Source: Notolepis coatsorum
Taxonomy: Eukaryota; Chordata; Actinopteri; Aulopiformes; Paralepididae
Reading direction: 5' to 3'
DNA: 64,000 nucleotides
Assembly: GCA_963971535.1 (NCBI GenBank)
Contig: OZ020589.1
Location: 77,970,159-78,034,158 of the forward strand
Under the pieces are notes generated by a model. It made no database searches. It was not told the origin of the DNA and saw only the letters and a list, made by a program, of their open reading frames with translations. Positions 11,028 through 22,583 of this stretch are shown one piece after another (position 1 is the first letter of the stretch; each line of letters starts with the position of its first letter). Made by a program: the position numbers and the translations under genes.

Positions 11028-11283
11028 AAAGTGTTCAATGTACATATATACAATATACAATGCAGAGTAGAAATGGGATGAGGTACAATTTAGGTACAAT
11101 TTACAGTAAGGTGTGATGAGGTATGAGTTGTAGTGCAAATTCTTTACCAATAAATATAAAGTGTGTTAGGTGTCTAAAGTGGGTAAAGGTGGTGCTGCAG
11201 TGAGTTGTTTGTTTAAAGTGAGTGTGTGCATGTGGATGTGTGTGCTGTGAATGTATTTGATGGTTTGTTACATAGTGTTATTG

Positions 11284-12641
11284 TCATTTAGCATTTAGCA
11301 TCCTGATGGCCTGGGGATAGAAGCTTCTTCTGAGTCTCTCTGTGCTTGCCATGAGACTCCGGTATCGCTTGCCAGACCGCAGCAGTTCAAAGAGGCAGTT
11401 GTTTGGGTGGCTGGAGTCTTTGATTATTCTCTTAGCCTTACCCATGCAGCGCTTGTTGTAAATGTCTTGGAGAGTGGGAAGCCCACCTCCAATTGTGCAT
11501 TCGGCTGAACGGGCCACTCTCTGTAGTCTGCTACGGTCTTGTGCTGTGCTATTCCCAAACCAGGAGGTGATATTGCCAGTCAGGATGCTCTCTATTGTGC
11601 ATGAGTAGAAGTTCTTAAGGATCTTCTGACTCACTCTGAACTTCCTTAGGCGCCTAAGGAAGTAGAGGCGTTGCTGTGCCTTCTTGATAACACTGTCAAT
11701 GTGTGTGGTCCATGTCAAGTCCTCGGATATGTGAACTCCGAGGTACTTCACTCTTTCAACCGGTGCCCCGTCGATGCTGAGGGGGCTGTAGTCCCTGACC
11801 CCTGACATCCTAAAGTCCACAATCATCTCTGTTGTTTTGCTGACGTTCAGGGAGAGGCTGTTCTCCTGGTACCATCCCGCCAGAACCTTTACCTCTTCCA
11901 GGTAGGCCCTCTCGTCATTTACAGAGATCAGGCCCACCACTACTGTGTCATCAGCCAATTTGATGATTGTGTTGTTGTTCCGCTGTGCCACACAGTCGTG
12001 TGTGTACAGGGAGTAGAGGAGGGGACTCAGAACACAGCCCTGGGGGGCCCCTATGTTGAGAGTGATGGATGAGGAGGTGCAGTTGCCTGCTCTCACCACC
12101 TGGGGTCTGCCCGTCAGGAAGTCCAAGACCCACTGGCAGAGGTCATAGTTCAAGCCCAGGTCCCTGAGCTTGGCTATGAGTTTGGAGGGGACTATGTTAT
12201 TGAATGCTGAGCTGTAGTCACATAGTTCCTCTGCCTCTTGTCCAGGTGTGATGCTGCTGTGTGCAGCACATGGGCTATGACGTCCTCCGTGGACCTGTTG
12301 GGGCGATAGGCAAATTGCAGGGGGTCCAGGTTGATGGGGAGGGAGGAACAGATGTAGCCCTTCACTAGCTTCTCAAAGCACTTCATGGCTATGGAGGTGA
12401 GAGCTACAGGGCGGTAGTCGTTGAGGCAAGCGTGCTTGGATTTTTTGGGTACAGGGATAATGGTGGACTTCTTCAGACAGGTGGGGATGACAGCCTGTTC
12501 TAAGGACAGGTTTAATATGTCAGCCAGTTGGTCGGCACAGACTTTTAGGACGCGGCCGGGGATACCGTCCGGTCCTGCTGCCTTCCTGATATTCACTTTC
12601 TTAAAGGTCCTCCTCACCTCATGTTCTGTTATCCTGAACAC
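11284..12641 (-). pseudogene. Rex1-like RT, copy 1
   Basis: Two frames, 12192-12641 and 11284-12153, together cover RT from [15 protein letters not shown] and [20 protein letters not shown] to [20 protein letters not shown] and [11 protein letters not shown]. Compared with copy 2, about 16 bases are deleted around 12215-12225, which removes most of the first catalytic motif (FIDYSSAF) and shifts the frame. RT activity is therefore lost. The C-terminus ends with a basic stretch near 11290. Confidence 0.85.
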
Positions 12642-12851
12642 TGAGTCTCTATTGGCAGTGCCCCCCCCCCTCCATTGCAGTGGTTTGTAGGCTCGTGTTG
12701 TTATTCATAGCCTCAAACCTCGCATAGAAGGTATTGAGATCATTTTGCCAATGAGATGTCACTGTTCAGCTTGAGGGAGGTGCCTTTGTAATCTGTCATC
12801 GTTCTGAGGCCCTGCCAGTATACCTCTAGAGTCAGCCTGTTCATACTGATG

Positions 12852-13217
12852 TTAAATTTTATCCCGGTAGCGCCGTTTTGCCTCTATTACTGTCCTCCTT
12901 ACGTTGTAGCTCGCCGCCTTGTCTTCATTCATGTTGCCTGTCACGGTGTTGTATGCTGAAGTGTGCGCTTTCAGAGCCTCACGGACGGATTTGTCTACCC
13001 AGGGCTTTTGGTTTGGGTAAACTCTAATTGTGGTAGAGGGAATTGTTTCTTCTACCAAAGTACAAACAAAGTCTAGCACTGTTTCTGTGTAGTCATTAAT
13101 ATTGTCTGTGTTGTCGCGGAACACACTCCATTCTGTACATTCAAGTGCAGCCTGGAGCGTCTCCTCTGACTCCACAGTCCAACGCTTTATACTGAGGTAA
13201 AAGGAAGATGGCGTCAT
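12852..13217 (-). pseudogene. Rex1-like LINE linker between endonuclease and RT, copy 1
   Basis: A 121-codon frame typical of the region between endonuclease and RT: KPWVDKSVREALKAH, then a coiled, basic stretch (EAKRRYRDK). The SDH endonuclease motif lies just upstream in the same orientation. The interval to the RT frame (12642-12851) is out of frame and carries a C-run. Confidence 0.7.
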
Positions 13218-13290
13218 GGTCTGATTTGCCGAAAGCGCTAGTAGCCTGAGACTTGTACCTTGTTCTTAAATTGCGAGTAGCAATGGTCTA

Positions 13291-13392
13291 GGTCAGCAAC
13301 CTTTACTATCAAAAGAGCCATTTTCCCCCCTCCCACAAAATAAAATGCCTCTGGAGCCGCAAAACCAATTTACCCGTAAAATGAAGATAACA
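13291..13392. mobile_element. hAT-like repeat fragment, left piece
   Basis: The sequence starts GGTCAGCAACCTTTAC and contains AAAAGAGCCATTTT and CTGGAGCCGCAAAAC, text I associate with ancient hAT/Charlie-like fish repeats. It is interrupted by the BEL element at 13398 and appears to resume at 26213. The class is tentative. Confidence 0.4.
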
Positions 13393-13397
13393 CAGTG
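13393..13397. repeat. Target duplication of BEL element, left (CAGTG)
   Basis: CAGTG immediately precedes the LTR start TGTAACTGCAGC. The same five bases (26208-26212) follow the 3' LTR. A 5-bp duplication is usual for BEL/Pao. Confidence 0.9.
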
Positions 13398-14854
13398 TGT
13401 AACTGCAGCCAGGCCCGGACTGGCCATCGGGAGCACCGGGAGTTTTCCCGGTGGCCTGGCCTGCACAGATAAAAAAAAAAATAATAAAAAAAAAAAAAAA
13501 AAAAAATTATTTTTTTTTTTTTTTTGTCAGGCCATTGTTTCTAGTTGTGGCGGCGGCGCGGCGCGATAGTTAGATAACCTAGATGGGTGGGGAACAACCA
13601 GGATTTCACTGTCTGCGTCAGAGTTGGAGAACTATCTGACTCTCTCTCTCACGCGGATCACACACACACAATGGAGCCGTGCTGCCGCTTGTGATTGGTG
13701 GAGGCGGGACCAGGCGATACAACTGATTGACAGCGGAGGCGGCGAATGGAATGGCAGACGGCACTCAGATGCAGAATAACAGCCAGGCAATGAGCCAGGT
13801 AGTGAGGGACTCGGGAGAGATACAGTAGAGCGAAAGTCAATTAACGTTGATGTCAAGATGGACAGGAAGAAAGAGAAAGGGTGGAGGAGAGAGGGATAAA
13901 ACAAAGAAAAAGAAAGGCCCTTACAGGAGAGAGTGGTTAACTGTATTATAATAGTAAATAGAAAAATATGTTGTGCTCTTGCTTTTTTCTTTTTGAAGGT
14001 GGAGAGAGTAGCATTGCTAGTGCCACAACAGTTTTATTTGAGGTCCATAACAGTACATTGTACTAAGCAATTGTTGGTTCATTAGTTTGTGATTCACATG
14101 CACTAAAATTCACCAGAATGCAGGAAATTAAGTCTTTGTAACAAAAAAATTCCTGGTGGGGGACCCCCAGACCCCCCGCTTAAAAAGTGGCCTGACTGGG
14201 TCTATATTTCGCGCTATATCTCCCGGTATGAATTATTTCCCCAGTCCGGCCCTGACTGCAGCTATGGTTAACAGTTGGTTAATATAGTTATTTATGTTTA
14301 CAATTTATATGCTTATTTTGTATAATAGTAATGATACACTCAATTGCTTTTCAATGTATTTCTTATTTGTTTTTATATAAGATACATATTAGTGGCGCAC
14401 TGTTTTTTCTATTTTATTTGTGCAATTACCACATCTCACGAGAGTTGACACCCCTGGTATCCGGTGACGTGTTTCCGCCTTCTCTCTTACGTTGGAACTA
14501 TGAACTTGAGTGGTAATGAAATTACCTGCCGTTCTAATGACTAAAGAACAAGCCATCAAGCCAACGTATCAAGACAATCTTCCAAGAAACTGACAGAAGA
14601 CACACTACAGTAAAGCATCGATGTTCTCATGTACTGGCACGCAGCCAATAAGGTATTGATTGATGGAGATGACAATTGTGGTGTATGTATAGTGACTTTC
14701 CAACCATTGTTAATGGACTTGATAGTAATGGTATCTTTTGTATGTATTTGTACTCATACAGATTTTACGGTTTGAATGAAGTTTTGGATGCTTCTTCATT
14801 AAAATCAGTTCAAGAAATCAACTTGTGTTTTGCGTTGTGCCCGAGGATGTCACA
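13398..14854 (+). mobile_element. BEL 5' LTR, split by a hAT
   Basis: The first 12 bases (13398-13409) are separated from the rest (14263-14854) by a hAT with an 8-bp duplication. A TATA box (TATATAA) lies at 14374-14380 and an ATTAAA polyadenylation-like signal near 14799. It ends GATGTCACA. No convincing tRNA primer site is seen just after it. Confidence 0.88.
13410..14254. mobile_element. hAT transposon in BEL 5' LTR
   Basis: The 845-base element begins CAGGCCCGGACTGG and ends CCAGTCCGGCCCTG, inverted repeats with one or two mismatches. ACTGCAGC is duplicated at 13402-13409 and 14255-14262. A short frame at 13856 (MDRKKEKG, then a stop after 13 codons) resembles a transposase start but is broken. 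A poly-A/poly-T block lies at 13470-13526. Confidence 0.92.
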
Positions 14855-15898
14855 GTAAAATCTTAACTGCACGTTAAGTCAAGTTGGAAGCAAGATGGTG
14901 CCGCCGGTGTTCGTCTCATCGCTCGTCATGAAGCAGCGCGTGGGATGGACCACGTGTAAAGTTTAAACCACAAGATGGCGCCGGTGTTCAAGAAAACGTT
15001 TATCAACAACAGCACCAAGGAATGACGGCATCCGTGTAAAGTTTCAACTCGCTTTCATCACCACTAAAAGGCAACGTTGCATCAAGAGTTATATTTGCAA
15101 GAAAAGCCATAAGGTTGGACACTCAAGAAGAAGTGATCCACAAAGGGTAATATTGTAGATGTACTAACAAGGCAAACAGTTGCACAGAGGTATATAGTTG
15201 CAAAAGCCATAAGGTTGGACACTCAAGAAGAAGTGATTCCACAAAGGGTAATTTTGTAAATGTATTAGAAGGGTGATAGGAGTGAGTCACAGCTACAAGG
15301 TGTCGCCTCTTTTCCATGTGTTTGATTTGTAACGTTTTGAAACACCGTATTCTTCTGTAGTTTAGATCCCCATTAATGCATGTATTGAAAATAAGAGCCT
15401 TGAGGTTAAACGTGCAATTTCATTGTTCAACCTTATTTGATACATATAGAGTAAAGGGGAATCCAGCCTACATTAGTAAAGTAAACTAGCCTGGTATGAA
15501 ATAAGTCAACCAGCCTAGTTAAGTAAAGTCAACTAGCCTGGTATAAAATAAGTCAACCAGCCTAGTTAAGTAAAGTCAACTAGCCTGGTATAAAATAAGT
15601 CAACCAGTCTAGTTAAGTAAAGTAAACTAGTCTGGTATAAAATAAGTCAACCAGTCTAGTTAAGTAAAGTAAACTAGCCTGGTATAAAATAAGTCAACCA
15701 GTCTAGTTAAGTAAAGTAAACTAGCCTTGTATAAAATAAGTCAGCCAGCCTAGTTAAATAAGTAAACTAGCTTGGTTAATTAAGTCTACATTTATAACTA
15801 AGCAATCAATTAAGTAATCACACTTCAAGTAATAATAACAAGGTTTATACACTTATTAGTCTTGCATATTAACTTGACGTTTACACATAGTCTTCAAC
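14855..15898 (+). mobile_element. BEL leader with two tandem repeats
   Basis: Untranslated region before gag. A block of about 95 bases is duplicated (15101-15165 and 15205-15265, sharing AAGCCATAAGGTTGGACACT). About six copies of a 47-base unit (GTAAAGTCAACTAGCCTGGT..., then CAACCAGCCTAGTTAA) run from about 15476 to 15775. An AAGATGG(T)GCCG motif is also repeated at 14891 and 14971. Confidence 0.8.
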
Positions 15899-17753
15899 AT
15901 GTCACGTGAAGGAGAGATTACTGAGCTAGAACAAGAAGATGACACAATAGCTCCAAAGGAACAGATCATCGAACAGGTTGAAAAGGAACCTAGAAACACA
16001 GAAGATTCCCAAGAGCAGCCCGAAAGGTGTAAAGACGGCGACACTGCTGAAAGGAATACAAGAAAAAGTGGAAGAATCATAACTCTGACAGAGAAGGGCA
16101 GAGGGATGCAAGAGAAGAAAATGATAGGACTCCATTGAAAGTTCCAAGTCATATACAAGACATGGAAATTAAATGTGAGAAACGCCAAGGAGATACTATC
16201 GCACGCTGAGACAGGAACTGAGGAATTCGAAACAGTCATCACTGAAATCCGTGGTTTCTCCGCTGACGTCCAGCGCGCATATGAAGAACTACGACAAGTT
16301 GACACGCCAAATCAGGAAACCCGTAGGAGAGTCGATCTGTGCTCACAAACATCTCAGATCATCTTCAAAAGAGCCTCAAGCCGACTGTATGGAACACCTG
16401 AAGATGAAGATGACTATCCTGAAGACAGTACTCTATTCACAGGAAGCAACAACTCGTACTTCTCTAACTCAAAGAAGACCTCTGCAAGTTTGAGAGGGTC
16501 CACAGCTAGACGCCAAGATGCTGCTGCCGACATCGCTGCAGGCCTAGCTGTTCTCAAGCTAACAAAAGAGCAACACCAAGAACATCGAGAAATACAGCGG
16601 CTGGAAGACAAAGCTAAAGTACAGATAGCTGAACAAGAAGCAGCAGCTGTCCAGCGTCGCTTGGAGAGAGAGAAAGATGAGTTAAAAAGAAGAAGGCAGC
16701 AAGAGGAAGATGAGTTAAAAAGAAGAAGGCAGCAAGAGGGAGATGAGTTAAAAAGAAGAATGCAGCTGGAGGAAGAGGAAGCTACAATCAAAGCTCAACT
16801 GGTATCGCAGCATACAACCCTCCAAAGAACCATGGATAAAAGGAAACTAAGGGTACAGCACCTGGAGGATATGAAAAGTCTAAATGCAGCCCAAGCAAGA
16901 ATCCAAGTGTACAACCAAGTGGCGACTACAGAAGAAGAAGAAGAAGAAGAAGAAGAAGAAGAAGAAGAAGAAGAAGAAGAAGAAGAAGAAGAAGAAGAAG
17001 AAGAAGAAGAAGAAGAGAAGAAGAAGAAGAAGAAGAAGAAGAAGAAGAAGAAGAAGAAGAAGAAGAAGAAGAAGAAGAAGAAGAAGAAGAAGAAGAAGAA
17101 GAAGAAGAAGAAGAAGAAGAAGAAGAAGAAGAAGAAGAAGAGAAGCTAAGCATCGAAGTGGATAGCAAGAGGAGAGCAATCAACCAAATACCTGCTCCTA
17201 CAACTCCTCCTTCCCCGTATGTGCTCTCTGCACCAAGAACTGTAGCCCCCCTCCTGGGTGAAAGTACTTCAGAGCTCGTCAGGATCCTAGCTGACGCAGT
17301 GAGTTCAAACAGAATCCCCATTCCCGAACCTGTAGTATTCAAAGGGGATCCATTACTATACAATGACTGGAAACTATCATTTCAAACTCTGATAGATCAG
17401 AAGAACATCAAGGAAAATGAAAAGATCTACTATCTCCGCAAGTATGTAAACGGAGATGCAAGAAAGGCGATCGATGGCTATTTCCTACTCGGCACAGAGA
17501 ACGCTTATGTTGCAGCGTGGAAGCTTTTGAACTAGAGATATGGAAACCCATTCACTATCGCACAGTCCTATAGAGAGAAGCTCAACGAGTGGCCCAAGAT
17601 CGGACACAAAGACAGCCTCGAGCTCAGAAGCTTTGTTGATTTTCTCCGCAGTTGTGAGGCGGCTATGATGCACATAAAGGCCCTGGAAATCCTGAACGAC
17701 TGTAATGAGAATAGGAAGATTATCTCCAAGCTTCCAGACTGGTTGATGGCCAG
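15899..17753 (+). pseudogene. BEL gag (N-terminal and capsid part)
   Basis: The frame opens MSREGEITELEQEDDTIAP. A TGA stop at 16136-16138 interrupts it, and the same frame continues through TRRRVDLC and a long charged coiled coil (about 16600-16870). A GAA/AAG microsatellite (16929-17141) then encodes runs of Glu and Lys and shifts the frame. Downstream (17158 on) it continues with the DUF1759-type segment: VVFKGDPLLYNDWKLSFQTL, DARKAIDGYFLL, then a TAG at 17533 and RYGNPF. A Harbinger-like insertion cuts it at 17753. Family assignment is firm. Confidence 0.88.
16929..17141 (+). repeat. (GAA)n/(AAG)n microsatellite inside gag
   Basis: About 213 bases of uninterrupted trinucleotide with a single phase slip near 17015, where GAA-frame Glu codons become AAG-frame Lys codons. 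The gag frame on the two sides differs, so its length is no longer compatible with translation. Confidence 0.95.
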
Positions 17754-18243
17754 GGCCCTGTTTCTCGTACCTGGTTCAACTAAGTCGATCAAGATGTCAT
17801 TATCCAGATTCAGTTAACCCGATGTTCGAAGCCGGGATTTTCCTGTTCCTCGAAGGTGGATTCAGTCTCGTTAACTCGATTCAGACTTGAGACTCAGGCT
17901 AAGTGCGCACGGCCGCTTTAGGTGAAAAGCCAGCACGTATCGATGGCAGAGATCCTGATTCTCTAACGGCATTGATTGATTAATTGATTTAAGACTTTAT
18001 TGACAGATTGCAATACGGCTCAATCGCCTCGCCGACAAGTTAAATGCGTTATCTATAGGCTAATTCTAAGTCCCTCATTACCTCAATCAATCAGATTATA
18101 TTTCTTTAAACTTGCCTGCTGGATTGAATAATCAAATGAGATCTTGCTAGCGAAAATAATTAGTTAAACTGCTATACAGAATTACGATACGGCTCTCTTA
18201 CCCATTGATTGATGTATAGTCGATCTTTAACTTATCTCCAATG

Positions 18244-18297
18244 TGGTCTAACGGGTTGTTCTTTTGACTTTCACGCAGACGACCGGGGTTCGAGACC
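18244..18297 (+). promoter_or_regulatory. tRNA-like pol III promoter module (plus)
   Basis: An A-box-like TGGTCTAACGG (18244-18254) and a B-box-like GGTTCGAGACC (18287-18297) have tRNA spacing. The text between resembles tRNA-Asp or tRNA-Glu (TCACGCAGACGACCGGGGTT). A full cloverleaf is not evident, so I call a degenerate tRNA-derived unit, not a tRNA gene. Confidence 0.5.
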
Positions 18298-18472
18298 CTA
18301 GTCTTTTCCTTCTTTTTGCAATATAGGAATAATTCAATTTGGTGCACGTTGAGAGCTATATAAAGAATGACATCCTCAATGCATGTAGATTTATAATATT
18401 TTTACTTAAAACCAGGCTACTTTGGCGTATAATCATTAATATTATATTCAAAAAAATTATATTGGAAACACA

Positions 18473-18526
18473 GGGTTTTGAACACCGGTCGCTGGGTTGG
18501 CAGGCTTGAGCACTACCGCTGCGCCA
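18473..18526 (-). promoter_or_regulatory. tRNA-like pol III promoter module (minus)
   Basis: On the minus strand TGGCGCAGCGG (18516-18526) is an A-box and GGTGTTCAAAACCC (18473-18486) a B-box, again at tRNA spacing. It faces the plus-strand module about 180 bases away. Confidence 0.5.
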
Positions 18527-19130
18527 CTGGACCAGATGGGATAAATTCATTGTTTATACATTAATGAACGAGAGACCCGTGTTTAGAATATTCTTTATTT
18601 TGAATGAAGTTTTATTTCTTTATCCTCATTCATTAATGTGACGTCAACGGCTCATTCAATTTCTCAAATCCGTCAAACAGCGCATCTCATCAGACATCTT
18701 AATCCCAGTTACAATTAAAATAACCACGTCATAATGTGTACATCGCACCGAGCGAGCGCCACGGTATATATAACGTGCATTATTTAGGACAAAGTGAATT
18801 TAGTATCAGCATTTTGGGTCTATTTTACATTTCAAAAGCCCCCTCTGGAAGAATGGAGCACAAAAACGTAATTCAGAATGGTATAATGCAGATCGTAGAC
18901 TGTGGGAATAATTTCAGGAAACGGGCTGTCACTTTTTTGCGGGGGCGTGGCGATGGTTCAGGCTAACTTGAACTTAAACTCTGCTTTCGACCAGGCTCAA
19001 ACTTTTGGATCTGTTGTCATGGTGATTTGGAAAATCCACGTACGGGGAATCGGAAAGTCCGGCTTAAGTCAGAATTACCCGAAAGTTATCCGGCTAACTC
19101 AGTTATCCAGGTACAAGGAACGGGGCCCAG

Positions 19131-19756
19131 GTGGAGTAGAAAGTCTGTTGAAATGGAAGATCGGAATGGCCATTTCCCAACTTTCAGCCAGTTCATCACG
19201 TTCCTGAATTACGAAGTAAGGATCGCCTGTCACCCAATTACCTCCATGCATTCAATCAAACAAGGCGAAGCAGAGCACCCAAAGGAAAGAAGAAATAGGA
19301 CCGTCGGAGCAAAGGTACTGGCTACAAGCTCCAACAAGAAGACGTCATGACATGTATCTTCTGCAAGAGGGATGGACACACCTTGCTCAAATGCAGAAGG
19401 TTCATGAAAGAAGGAGAGCAAGAAAAAACCTCTTTCATTAAAGAGAACAGGCTGTGTTTCGGTTGCCTTAAACCTGGCCATCTCTCAAAGGATTGTAACA
19501 AAAAGAGTGAATGCGACGTGTGCCACAAGCGGCACCCTACGCCACTGCACTCGGACAGAGCCAAGGAATACAGGAAACCTACACACATCAGAGAAAGGGA
19601 GTACCAAGATAAAGAGGAAACTAAATCGACACCTCCTGAAATATCATTACAGCGGCTACGACTCACAGAGCCATTGTTTGTAATGTTGGTGCGATCACCT
19701 CTGCAATCATCCCAGTCTGGCTATCATCAACGACCTGCCCAGCAGAAGAAGTCCTT
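19131..19756 (+). pseudogene. BEL gag C-terminus with zinc knuckles
   Basis: It resumes with GHFPTFSQFITFLNYEVRIAC (frame ending 19350). From 19347, in a different frame, it shows cysteine motifs CIFCKRDGHTLLKC and CFGCLKPGHLSKDC, then CDVCHKRHPTPLH. This is the gag zinc-knuckle set of BEL elements, which binds the RNA genome. At least two frameshifts lie in this interval, near 19345 and near 19680-19760. Confidence 0.85.
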
Positions 19757-20290
19757 GTGTACGCGCTGCTGGACTCCCAGAGCGACTCGACCTTCATTCT
19801 AAGGGAAGTCGCAGACACGTTGAAAGCCAACAAAGACCAGATCAAGTTACGACTCACCACGATGACTGCAACCTCTACAGTAAACTCTCTAAAAGTGAGT
19901 GATCTACAAGTACGTGGCTACAATACAGGCAAGACGATATCCCTGCCACCAGCCTATACAAGAGAGTTCATCCCAGTCAACAGAGCTCACATTCCAACGA
20001 GAGAAAAAGCAAAGTCCTGGTCCCACCTGGAGCACCTTCAGAAAGACATAGCACCTCTGTTGGACTGCGAAGTAGGCCTGCTCATCGGGTATAACTGCTC
20101 CCAAGCGCTTCTACCAAGGGAAGTGGTATCCGGCAAATCGAACCAGCCCTACGCACAACGGACGGACCTAGGATGGAGCATCGTGGGATGTGGAAGTCCC
20201 TGTGTTGATTTCGGAGATGCCATCGGAACGAGTCATCATATAGAAGTAAAACAAGTGATACCGGATGTTGAGTCTTCAATCAACCTTTGA
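19757..20290 (+). pseudogene. BEL aspartic protease region
   Basis: The frame has the BEL-type protease start YALLDSQSDSTFI, with Asp of the DSQSD motif as the presumed catalytic residue, followed by the spacer that leads to RT. A TGA at 20288-20290 ends it; the same frame reopens at 20321, so a single stop separates protease from RT. The family is the DUF1758/A17-like peptidase. Confidence 0.82.
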
Positions 20291-20320
20291 ACAGAAGTAC
20301 ACTATGTAAATCGGCTCAAA

Positions 20321-22582
20321 GTGAAAGAAGTGACTCCTACAGAAATACTAAAGGCCCTAGAGTCCGACTTCTCAGAAAGGTTCAAAGAAGATAATCCCAT
20401 CTCACAAGATGACCTGAAGTTCTTATCAAAGCTGAAAGAGAACATCACACAGAAGGAAAACGGTCACTTTGAGATGCCCTTGCCGTTCAAAAAAGAACGA
20501 CCAGAGTTACCTAACAACAAGATCAGCGCTATCCACCGCCTGAAAGGTCTCGAAAGAAGACTGAACAAAGATGGAAACTATTACAAGGACTACTGTACCT
20601 TTATGGAGAATATCATCTCCCGCGGTGATGCAGAAAGAGTCCCTGAGGAAGAGATAGACAACAGCCCGGCCTGGTACATACCTCATCACGGGGTGTATCA
20701 TCCGCAGAAACCAGGAAAAATACGCGTCGTATTTGACTGTTCTGCTCGCTTCCGAGAGACTTCCCTCAACGACCATCTGCTCACTGGTCCCGACCTAACA
20801 AATGCACTGGTTGGTGTCTTGTGCCGCTTCCAAAAGGGCTCTGTCGCAGTCATGTACGACATTGAGAAAATGTTCCACCAGTTTCAAGTAAGAAAAGAGG
20901 ATCAAGATTATCTACGCTTCTTATGGTGGGAGAATGGCAAAATGGATACAGCACCATCAGTCTACAGAATGAAGGTCCACCTGTTTGGGGCAGCCTCGTC
21001 CCCAGGCTGTGCCAATTTCGGCCTAAAACATCTGGCAGCGCATGGAAAAGGCCAGTTCAACAAGGAAACCAGACGCTTCATCCAAAGGGATTTCTACGCG
21101 GACGATGGTCTGGCAAGCGTGGAACGTGAAGACAAGGCTATAAGACTTGTCCAAGAGTCAAGAGAACTCTGCAGCACTGGGAGGTTGAGACTGCACAAGT
21201 TTGTCTCTAACAACAAAAACGTCATGGCAAGCATCCCAGAAGAAGAATGTGCTGTAGTTAAGGAACAAGACCTACATGTGGAAAGAGCTCTTGGAGTAGA
21301 GTGGTGTGTTACATCCGACACCTTCCATTTCAGAGTCCAAGTAAAGCCCCATCCACTGACAAGACGAGGCATGCTGTCTACCGTAGCCTCCATATATGAC
21401 CCCTTGGGGTTCGTGGCACCCTTCGTCCTCCTCGGGAAGCAAGTTCTCCAGCAGATGTGCAGAGACAAAGTCAACTGGGGCGATGAACTACCAGAAGCCC
21501 TAAGACCTCAGTGGGAGTCATGGCTTAGAGACCTCCCCAACTTGTCCGAGACACACGTACAAAGATGCTACGTACCTCCAGATTTCGGCGATGTCAAAGG
21601 CTACGAACTTCACCACTTTGCAGATGCAAGCGTCACAGGATACGGCGGATGTTCCTACCTTCGAACAATCAACGAGTCGGATGAAGTCCATTGCTGTCTA
21701 GTAATGGGAAAGGCAAGAGTTACTCCAATGAAAGTTACAACAATACCAAGACTCGAACTCGCTGCAGCAGTTGTTGCCGTTCGAACCAGCGACATGCTCC
21801 GGAATGAGCTCGAAATCCAAGATCTACAAGAATCCTTCTGGACGGATTCCCAAGTTGTTCTTGGCTACATAAACAACGATGCTAGAAGATTTCAAACCTT
21901 CGTAGCCAACCGCATCGAAAGAATTAAGTCAAGTACAAAACCTGAACAGTGGTTCTATGTTGCTTCTGAGGACAACCCCGCAGATCACGCTTCTCAAGGT
22001 TTGACTGCAGATCAACTTAAGTCCTCAAACTGGTTCACCGGACCAAAGTTTCTTTGGCAAAAGGGTCCACTCCTCAGAGAATGCAAGAAGGGAGAGGTCA
22101 ACGAAGATGACCCAGAACTTTGCAAGGCTCTCGTGTGTAACACTGAGACAAAGGAAGAGAGATCTTTACTAGACAACCTGAAGAAGTTCTCTGACTGGAC
22201 AAGAGCTGTAAAGGCAGTGGCAAGATTAAAGCGAATGGCCAAAGAACATAAAGGTCTGAAAGAACGCACCAACGAAAATACGAGTATCGAAGAAAGAAAA
22301 GAAGCTGAGCTTGCTATCATTAAGCTTGCTCAAGAAGAGGTCTTCCTGGCTGAGATAAAAGAACTCAAGCAAAAGCAGGAACTTGTCAAGACAAAGGGAA
22401 GTAAGCTACAAAGGCTAAGCCCCTTCCTGGATGAAAACGGGATCCTCAGGGTGGGAGGGCGTTTAGGCCAAGCGGAGCTACACCCATACATAAAACATCC
22501 GGCGATACTTCCACAGAAAAGCCACATCTCATCCCTAATCATCAAACACTACCACGAAAAGATCCAGCACCAAGGGGCGTAG
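20321..22582 (+). pseudogene. BEL RT, RNase H and integrase N-terminus
   Basis: A 753-codon open stretch. The RT palm shows KIRVVFDCSARF, VMYDIEKMFHQF and FYADDG (about residue 258, bases 21094-21105). RNase H follows with HFADAS (about residue 432), the SFWTDSQVVLGYI region and ADHASQG. The integrase zinc-binding region begins near the end (HYHEKIQHQG). A one-base frame change in a G run around 22572-22577 separates it from the integrase core. The ORF would encode replication functions of the element but lacks a linked integrase. Confidence 0.92.
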
Positions 22583-22583
22583 A

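Larger units (their letters stand above)
11028..13290 (-). mobile_element. Rex1/Babar-like LINE, copy 1 (broken)
   Basis: Minus-strand LINE with 3' UTR (11028-11283), RT and the C-terminal edge of the endonuclease (GKSDHDAI near 13213-13245). It is closely similar to copy 2 at 56280-58930. The ERV sits at a point in its 3' UTR that is continuous in copy 2 near 56466, so the ERV inserted into this LINE and the rest of the UTR should lie left of the window. A hAT-like fragment truncates it at about 13290. Confidence 0.85.
17754..19127. mobile_element. Harbinger-like non-autonomous DNA transposon in BEL gag
   Basis: Termini GGCCCTGTTTCTCGTACCTGG (left) and, inverted, GGCCCCGTTCCTTGTACCTGG (right) match with three mismatches. 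The 3-bp duplication CAG flanks it (17751-17753, 19128-19130). CWG duplication and GGCCC-type ends fit one PIF/Harbinger group. BEL gag reads from LPDWLMA on the left to the W-x-RKSVEMEDR region on the right, so the borders are exact. It holds two tRNA-like modules and no transposase. Confidence 0.8.

Noticed and set aside
14891-14990. tRNA-Lys-like primer site (TGGCGCCGG)
   Set aside because: It lies well over 100 bases after the BEL LTR end, too far for a primer-binding site, and matches only the first few bases.
16884-17165. Arg/Lys-rich ORF at the end of BEL gag
   Set aside because: An out-of-frame reading of the GAA/AAG microsatellite.
18244-18526. Functional tRNA genes
   Set aside because: A- and B-boxes are present, but acceptor-stem pairing and a clear anticodon arm are not evident. 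They lie inside a transposon.
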